Part shown: piece after piece, positions 59,734 through 64,000 of the stretch
Layout of the letters: each line of letters begins with the position of its first letter
Position numbering within the stretch: position 1 is the stretch's first letter
NCBI RefSeq assembly: GCF_002358085.1
Contig: NZ_NTJD01000008.1
Span: forward strand, 62,001 to 126,000
Source: Pseudothioclava arenosa
GTDB lineage: Bacteria; Pseudomonadota; Alphaproteobacteria; Rhodobacterales; Rhodobacteraceae
Reading direction: 5' to 3'
DNA length: 64,000 nucleotides
The notes under the pieces: generated by a model
The model's database searches: none
What the model was told of the DNA's origin: nothing
The model's input: only the letters and a program-made list of their open reading frames with translations
Made by a program: the position numbers and the translations under genes

Positions 59734-61950
59734 TTACTGGCCGTCGCCGAGCCCTTGCGGGCGCGGGAGGGGCCGGGGCGTCGTCTTGTCCGGGGTCTGC
59801 ACCTCGATCGCGGGCGGGTCAGCCTCGGGCTGGTCGGTCGCGGCCGGATCGGTGGTCGTGGTTTCCGTGGCGGGGGCGGGTGCCGCTTCGGGCTCCGTGG
59901 GGGCGGGATCTGCGGACGCGTCGGGGGCCTCGGCCGTCGGCGCATCGCTTTCAGCCTGGGCGTCTTCGGTCGCCATGTCTTCTGGCGCGGGCTCTTCTGC
60001 CGGTTCCTCGCCTTCGTGTTCCATCGGCGCGGCGTCGGTTTCGGTAAACTCGGCGTTGAGTTCTTCTTCGCTCGGTTCGGCATCGACCGCGTCGGGGATC
60101 GGGGTCGGGACTTCGGCGACGGCGGCTTCGCCCTGTTCCATCGGCTCGGTGTCGAGCAGCACGAATTCGATCCGGCGGTTGGCCTCGCGGCCCTCTTCGG
60201 TGTCGTTATCGGCGATCGGCTGGGTCTCGCCAAAGCCCTTGGCGGTCATGTTGCGCACCGAGATCCGGCGGTCCATCAGCGCGCGCACCACCGCTTGCGC
60301 CCGGTCCTGCGAGAGCGAGAGATTCATCTCGTCGCGGCCTTGCGAATCCGTGTGGCCGCCGACTTCGATACGGAACTCCTCGCAATCCTTCATCGCGGCG
60401 GCAAGCCCATCCATGGCGCCCGCGCCCTCGGCGGCGATCGTGGAAGAGCCCGGCTCGAAGGTGATCTTGGCATGTTCGACCGCGGCATTCAGGCGGCGCA
60501 CGCATTCGGGGCCGTCGGGCAGCGACAGCACGGGATCGAGCCGCTTGTCATATTGCACCTTGAGGTCGATCCGGGCGCCTTCGCCCAGATGGCCGGCGAG
60601 CACCCGTGCAACCTCGTCGGAGGCATTCGCATTGCCGCTGACGCCGGTGACGCGCATCAGGTCGGGGGTGACCAGAAGCTGCCCTTCGTGCAGCTCGGCC
60701 AGCGCTTCGAGCCCGGCCATCGCGCGCACCGACCAGCCTTCGGGCAGGCCCTTGGTGCTGCGCATCGCGCCATAGACGCTGTCATGGCCAAAGAGTGCGC
60801 GGGCATAGTTTTCGATCAGCGTGCGCTGCGCGTCATCCAGGACACGCCCGCGCAGCGTCAGCTGCCCGTCATCGCCCTTGTCGGCAAGAAATTCGATCGT
60901 GTCCGCAGCTTTCGTCTCGGGGCGCTCCAGTTCGGCCTTGAGTGAGAACACCTCGGGGAGGTTCGATTCCAGCTCGCCCACGACGCGGTCGAAATCGCGC
61001 GGCGAAACCGACGGTGCGGCCGAAAGCGCGATATCGGCATCCGAGAAGGTGGCCGAGCCAGCGCCCAGCTCCTTGAGCCCGCGCAGCGTCATCGAGACCG
61101 CTCTGGCCCAGTCGGGCGAGGGGGTGCCCATGCCGATGGTGCAGCCGAGCGCGCCTTCGGCACCGGCCTCGCGTGCGGCGGCGAGGATCTGGTTGCGGGC
61201 CTCTTCGGTATCGGCCGAGCAGGCGTCGAACCGTGCGCCCTCGGTGTCGATCAGGAAGCGCAGCGTGAAGGGCGTGATCACCGGACGCGGTGCGGAAATG
61301 TCGAAGCTCAGCACCAGATCGCTCGGGCGTCGCCGCGCGAGCGTGGTTTCGATCCGGGCCTTTTCCTCGCGCGAGTCGGTGATCGCGACGATATCGACCT
61401 TGCCCGCCTGCACCGAAATCTTGGAGCGCGGCAGCGTGGCCAGCGCCTCAAGCGCGAAGTCCACCGCCGGCTGCCAGTCCACGGGGGCCGGGTAATCGAC
61501 GGTTTCGAGCATGTCGGTGACGGGGCGATCCTTGGCGACCTCGCGCAGGCCCTCGATCATCTTGCCGCGCTTCGAGCCCTTGGGCAGCAGCCCGATCAAC
61601 TGGATGCCTTCGCCGTTGCGCAGGATCTCGAGCGAGAATTCCGGGGCCGCGAGGATGGTGCGGGTCTCGACGTCGATCACGTCGATGATCCGGTCCTTGT
61701 CGACGGCGGTGCCTGCTTTTGATACGGCGCGGAACCGTTCGGCCTCGTCGGGGGCGGTGCCTGCCAGGATCACCTGAAGCCCGTCGGTCTGCACCTGCGC
61801 CCAGCCATGGCCATCGGCCTCCAGCGCCAGCTTCACCGCCTTGCCGGACTGGTCCTCGACCAATGCCGCGATTCCGCTTGCCGCGGCAAAAGACAGAACT
61901 GCGGCCACGCCAAAGGCTGCCGGGGTCATGATCTTGGGGCGAAGTGCCAT
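59734..61950 (-). CDS. Large OmpA-family protein with BON-like repeats and acidic tail
   Basis: 738 residues. An uncleaved-looking N-terminal signal or anchor (FGVAAVLSFAAASGIAALVE) is followed by several BON-like repeats (VQTDGLQVILAGTAPDEAERFRAV, LTLRGRVLDDAQRTLIENYA). The OmpA C-terminal peptidoglycan-binding domain is at about residues 490-610 (ITFEPGSSTIAAEG, RIEVGGHTDSQGRDEMN, LSLSQDRAQAV, GFGETQPIADNDTEEGREAN). The last ~125 residues are a Pro/Ala/Glu/Thr-rich acidic tail. It probably anchors the membrane to peptidoglycan. The OmpA domain is usually terminal, so the long tail is uncommon. Confidence 0.88.
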   Translation of the reverse strand: MALRPKIMTPAAFGVAAVLSFAAASGIAALVEDQSGKAVKLALEADGHGWAQVQTDGLQVILAGTAPDEAERFRAVSKAGTAVDKDRIIDVIDVETRTILAAPEFSLEILRNGEGIQLIGLLPKGSKRGKMIEGLREVAKDRPVTDMLETVDYPAPVDWQPAVDFALEALATLPRSKISVQAGKVDIVAITDSREEKARIETTLARRRPSDLVLSFDISAPRPVITPFTLRFLIDTEGARFDACSADTEEARNQILAAAREAGAEGALGCTIGMGTPSPDWARAVSMTLRGLKELGAGSATFSDADIALSAAPSVSPRDFDRVVGELESNLPEVFSLKAELERPETKAADTIEFLADKGDDGQLTLRGRVLDDAQRTLIENYARALFGHDSVYGAMRSTKGLPEGWSVRAMAGLEALAELHEGQLLVTPDLMRVTGVSGNANASDEVARVLAGHLGEGARIDLKVQYDKRLDPVLSLPDGPECVRRLNAAVEHAKITFEPGSSTIAAEGAGAMDGLAAAMKDCEEFRIEVGGHTDSQGRDEMNLSLSQDRAQAVVRALMDRRISVRNMTAKGFGETQPIADNDTEEGREANRRIEFVLLDTEPMEQGEAAVAEVPTPIPDAVDAEPSEEELNAEFTETDAAPMEHEGEEPAEEPAPEDMATEDAQAESDAPTAEAPDASADPAPTEPEAAPAPATETTTTDPAATDQPEADPPAIEVQTPDKTTPRPLPRPQGLGDGQ

Positions 61951-61996
61951 CGCGCGGGGGGCCTCCCAGTCTAGGTGTATTCTCCTTAAGGGCGGC

Positions 61997-62989
61997 TCAC
62001 CCGAGGATCAATCGCACGATTGCGCCAGCGGCAAGAAACAGCGCAACCAGAAGCCCGGTGTCGCGGTTGGCGCGGAACAGGCGCAGGCAGGTTTCAGGGC
62101 TGTCGATGTCGAGCCCGCGCATCTGCCAGAGCATGTGCCAGCCGAAGGCCCAGGGCGCGGCCAGACAGAGCGCCAGCACCAGCGGGTTGGCGGCCCCTGG
62201 CAGGAGCGCCCAGAGCACCGCGATCGTCATCAGCGCGACCGAAGCGATCAGGAATCCGCCCAGCCATTTCGCGCTATCCGCGCCAAACAGCCGTGCCGTC
62301 GATTTCACCCCGATCAGCGCGTCGTCTTCCTTGTCCTGATGGGCGTAGATCGTGTCGTAGAACAGCGTCCAGACCATCCCCGCCAGATAGAGCGCCACCG
62401 CCGGCGCGCCGAGGCTGCCGGTATGCGCGACCCAGCCCACCAGCGCGCCCCAGTTGAAGGCGATGCCCAGAAACAGCTGCGGCCACCAGGTGAAACGCTT
62501 GGCAAAGGGGTAGAGCGCCACCGGTCCGAGCGAGACGAGCCCAGTCACGATCGCGGGAACATTGAACGTCATCAGGATCGCGCCGCCCAGCGCCACCTGC
62601 AGCACCAGAAACGCCAGCGCGCCCTTCACGCTGACTTGCCCCGAAGGGATCGGCCGCGAGCGGGTGCGCGCGACGGCGGCGTCGAACTCGCGATCGGTGA
62701 TGTCGTTCCAGGTGCAGCCCGCGCCGCGCATCAGGAACGCGCCCGCCGCGCAGGCGATCGCGAGCCACAGATCGGCCCAGCGCGGTCCGGTCGCGGCTGC
62801 GGCCAGCGCGATCCCCCACCAGCAGGGCAAAAGCAAGAGCCAGGTCCCCGCTGGGCGATCGGCACGCGCCAGTCGCAGAAAGGGTCGCGTGGCCGGCGGC
62901 GCCAGCCGATCGACCCAATTGCCCACGGAATCCGCGACGACACCGGTCTCCGGTCCCTTCGCCTCTGGCATTTCCTGCGCCGCTTTCAT
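61997..62989 (-). CDS. ubiA: 4-hydroxybenzoate polyprenyltransferase UbiA
   Basis: 330-residue membrane prenyltransferase for ubiquinone synthesis with eight to nine helices. The first Asp-rich motif NDITDREFDAAVARTRSRPIPSG (N-D-x2-D-x4-D) and the second, DTIYAHQDKEDDALIGVKSTA, are both intact; each is quoted as it stands around the catalytic aspartates. ATG 62989 was chosen (AGGCG upstream). Starts 20 codons upstream or at Met27 are possible. It is divergent from rsmE with only 15 nt between the chosen start codons. Confidence 0.94.
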   Translation of the reverse strand: MKAAQEMPEAKGPETGVVADSVGNWVDRLAPPATRPFLRLARADRPAGTWLLLLPCWWGIALAAAATGPRWADLWLAIACAAGAFLMRGAGCTWNDITDREFDAAVARTRSRPIPSGQVSVKGALAFLVLQVALGGAILMTFNVPAIVTGLVSLGPVALYPFAKRFTWWPQLFLGIAFNWGALVGWVAHTGSLGAPAVALYLAGMVWTLFYDTIYAHQDKEDDALIGVKSTARLFGADSAKWLGGFLIASVALMTIAVLWALLPGAANPLVLALCLAAPWAFGWHMLWQMRGLDIDSPETCLRLFRANRDTGLLVALFLAAGAIVRLILG

Positions 62990-63004
62990 AGATTTCGCCT
63001 CATC

Positions 63005-63739
63005 ATGCAGACACCGACCCGCGCCAAGATCCGCCTTTGTGTAGAGCACCCTTTAGGGGTGGGGCAAGCCGTGCCGCTCTCGCCCGAGCAGGCGCATTAC
63101 CTTTTCGGGGTGATGCGCAAGGGCGTGGGCGATGCAATCGCGCTGTTCAACGGGCGCGATGGCGAGTGGACCTCGGAGGTCGTCGAGGCCGGGAAAAAGC
63201 GCGGCATCCTTGCCTGCCGCGAACAGGCCGCGCCGCAGCAGATGCCGCCGGACCTCTGGCTGATCTTTGCGCCGATCAAGAAGGAGCGCACCGATTTCAT
63301 CGTGGAGAAGGCCGCCGAGCTGGGCTGCGCGCGGATCCTGCCGGTGCAGACCGAGTTCACCAATTCCGGTCGCATCCGGCAGGATCGGTTGCAGGCCCAT
63401 GCGCTGGAGGCGGCCGAGCAATGCCTGGGCACCTTCGTGCCTCCGGTCGATGAGATGGTGCCTCTGTCCAAGCTGCTGGCGGGCTGGGACGGGGCGCGGC
63501 GCATTCTCTGGGCCGACGAAAGCCTTGTCGGCGCGGCTGAGACGCTGGCGGGTCTGGCGCCCGGTCCTTGGGCGATCCTGATCGGGCCCGAGGGCGGGTT
63601 CTCCGAGGCGGAACGTGAAAAGCTCCGCGCGTTGCCCTTCGTCACGCCCGTTAGCCTCGGCCCACGCATCCTGCGCGCCGACACGGCGGCGGTGGCGGCG
63701 ATCACGCTCTGGCAGGCGGCGCTGGGGGACTGGCGGTGA
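63005..63739 (+). CDS. rsmE: 16S rRNA (uridine-1498-N3)-methyltransferase RsmE
   Basis: 244-residue SPOUT methyltransferase. An N-terminal PUA-like part (LSPEQAHYLFGVMRKGVGD) and the knot domain with APIKKERTDFIVEKAAELGC, RILPVQTEFTNSGRI, LIGPEGGFSEAEREKL and LGPRILRADTAAVAAI match RsmE. It methylates U1498 in the 30S decoding region. The stop overlaps the next gene by GTGA. Confidence 0.95.
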   Translation: MQTPTRAKIRLCVEHPLGVGQAVPLSPEQAHYLFGVMRKGVGDAIALFNGRDGEWTSEVVEAGKKRGILACREQAAPQQMPPDLWLIFAPIKKERTDFIVEKAAELGCARILPVQTEFTNSGRIRQDRLQAHALEAAEQCLGTFVPPVDEMVPLSKLLAGWDGARRILWADESLVGAAETLAGLAPGPWAILIGPEGGFSEAEREKLRALPFVTPVSLGPRILRADTAAVAAITLWQAALGDWR

Positions 63740-64000
63740 TCCGGCCTGAACTCGCCGCGCGGCTGCGGCTCTGGCAGGAAAGCGCGGCGGCTGCGGCGGT
63801 TCTGGCGCTCGGCGTCTGGATCGCCTCGCTCGGCGGCTGGCTGTTGCAGCCCGTGGGCGCGCTGATCGGGGCGCTGGGCGCGGGCTGGCTGGTGATCGCG
63901 CTGCGCCGCCTGCGTTTTGCGCGCCCCGTAGCGGACCCGGGCGTGGTCGAGCTGGACGAGGGCCAGATCGGCTATTTCGGCGCGGGGCAGGGGCTGGGTG
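63736..64000 (+). CDS. Membrane protein of unknown function (truncated by window end)
   Basis: GTG 63736 overlaps the rsmE stop (GTGA), and the frame stays open for 88 codons to the edge. One or two hydrophobic helices (SAAAAAVLALGVWIASLGGW, then VGALIGALGAGWLVIALRRL) are followed by RFARPVADPGVVELDEGQIG, the beginning of a soluble domain. The family cannot be named from this fragment. It is co-transcribed with rsmE. Confidence 0.75.
   Translation, partial: MIRPELAARLRLWQESAAAAAVLALGVWIASLGGWLLQPVGALIGALGAGWLVIALRRLRFARPVADPGVVELDEGQIGYFGAGQGLG

Noticed and set aside
1-64000. CRISPR arrays, insertion sequences, prophage genes or toxin-antitoxin pairs
   Set aside because: No regularly spaced repeats, transposase, integrase or phage structural genes were found in reading both strands.

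Overview
The window is a gene-dense, GC-rich segment of an alphaproteobacterial chromosome. Several things point to the family Rhodobacteraceae (Rhodobacter/Paracoccus-type): a MipZ division ATPase, an opgGIHC glucan cluster of the kind described in Rhodobacter sphaeroides, an fdsGBA-fdhD-fdsD formate dehydrogenase operon, a fused mrpA/B antiporter gene, and a family of GC-rich intergenic repeats. The genus cannot be fixed from sequence alone. No insertion sequence, prophage or CRISPR array is visible.

Layout. 1-3.1 kb (minus): end of a degenerate GGDEF/EAL membrane protein, then the rpmH-rnpA-yidD-ttcA run. 3.3-5.5 kb (plus): an orphan sensor histidine kinase, tRNA-Arg(ACG), and a small hypothetical gene that looks frameshifted. 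5.5-19.8 kb (minus): a complete Tad/Flp pilus locus (tadD, prepilin peptidase, tadG, flp, cpaB, cpaC, a small lipoprotein, two TadE-like pseudopilins, cpaE, cpaF, tadB, tadC). An L,D-transpeptidase lies inside it and a phosphoglycerol-transferase-like sulfatase is attached at its end. 20-27 kb: a small basic protein gene, mipZ, then ribosomal and translation genes (rpmE, rplS, trmD, rimM, rpsP) with the vitamin B12 gene bluB embedded by 4-nt overlaps, chorismate mutase, and ffh with a structured leader. 26.5-28.1 kb: a divergent azoreductase/LysR pair.

28.1-32.9 kb (minus): opgGIH-opgC, osmoregulated periplasmic glucan synthesis and succinylation. 33.4-39.7 kb (plus): the seven-function Mrp/Pha cation/proton antiporter. 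Glucans, Mrp, a Na+/Ca2+ exchanger and possibly the kamA/GNAT pair give the 28-52 kb half an osmotic and ionic-homeostasis flavour. 39.8-53.4 kb: dapA, a lytic transglycosylase, a drug/metabolite transporter, mnmD beside a divergent MnmC-oxidase-like gene, moaE-moaD-pgsA, GNAT + lysine-2,3-aminomutase-like, uvrC, a short-chain reductase, a Ca2+/cation antiporter, a small zinc-ribbon protein and an S49 peptidase. 53.5-59.3 kb (plus): NAD-dependent Mo formate dehydrogenase; the MoaD/MoaE pair upstream serves the same cofactor pathway. 59.4-64 kb: a coiled-coil membrane protein, a large OmpA-family protein, ubiA, and divergently rsmE followed by a truncated membrane-protein gene.

The observations most worth follow-up are: the cell-wall and envelope enzymes built into the tad locus; the ffh promoter, which overlaps the upstream terminator and leads into a three-hairpin leader; bluB inside the rpsP-rimM-trmD operon; the split MnmC-like pair; the GNAT/aminomutase pair sitting between uvrC and pgsA; and the dispersed 3'-end repeat.
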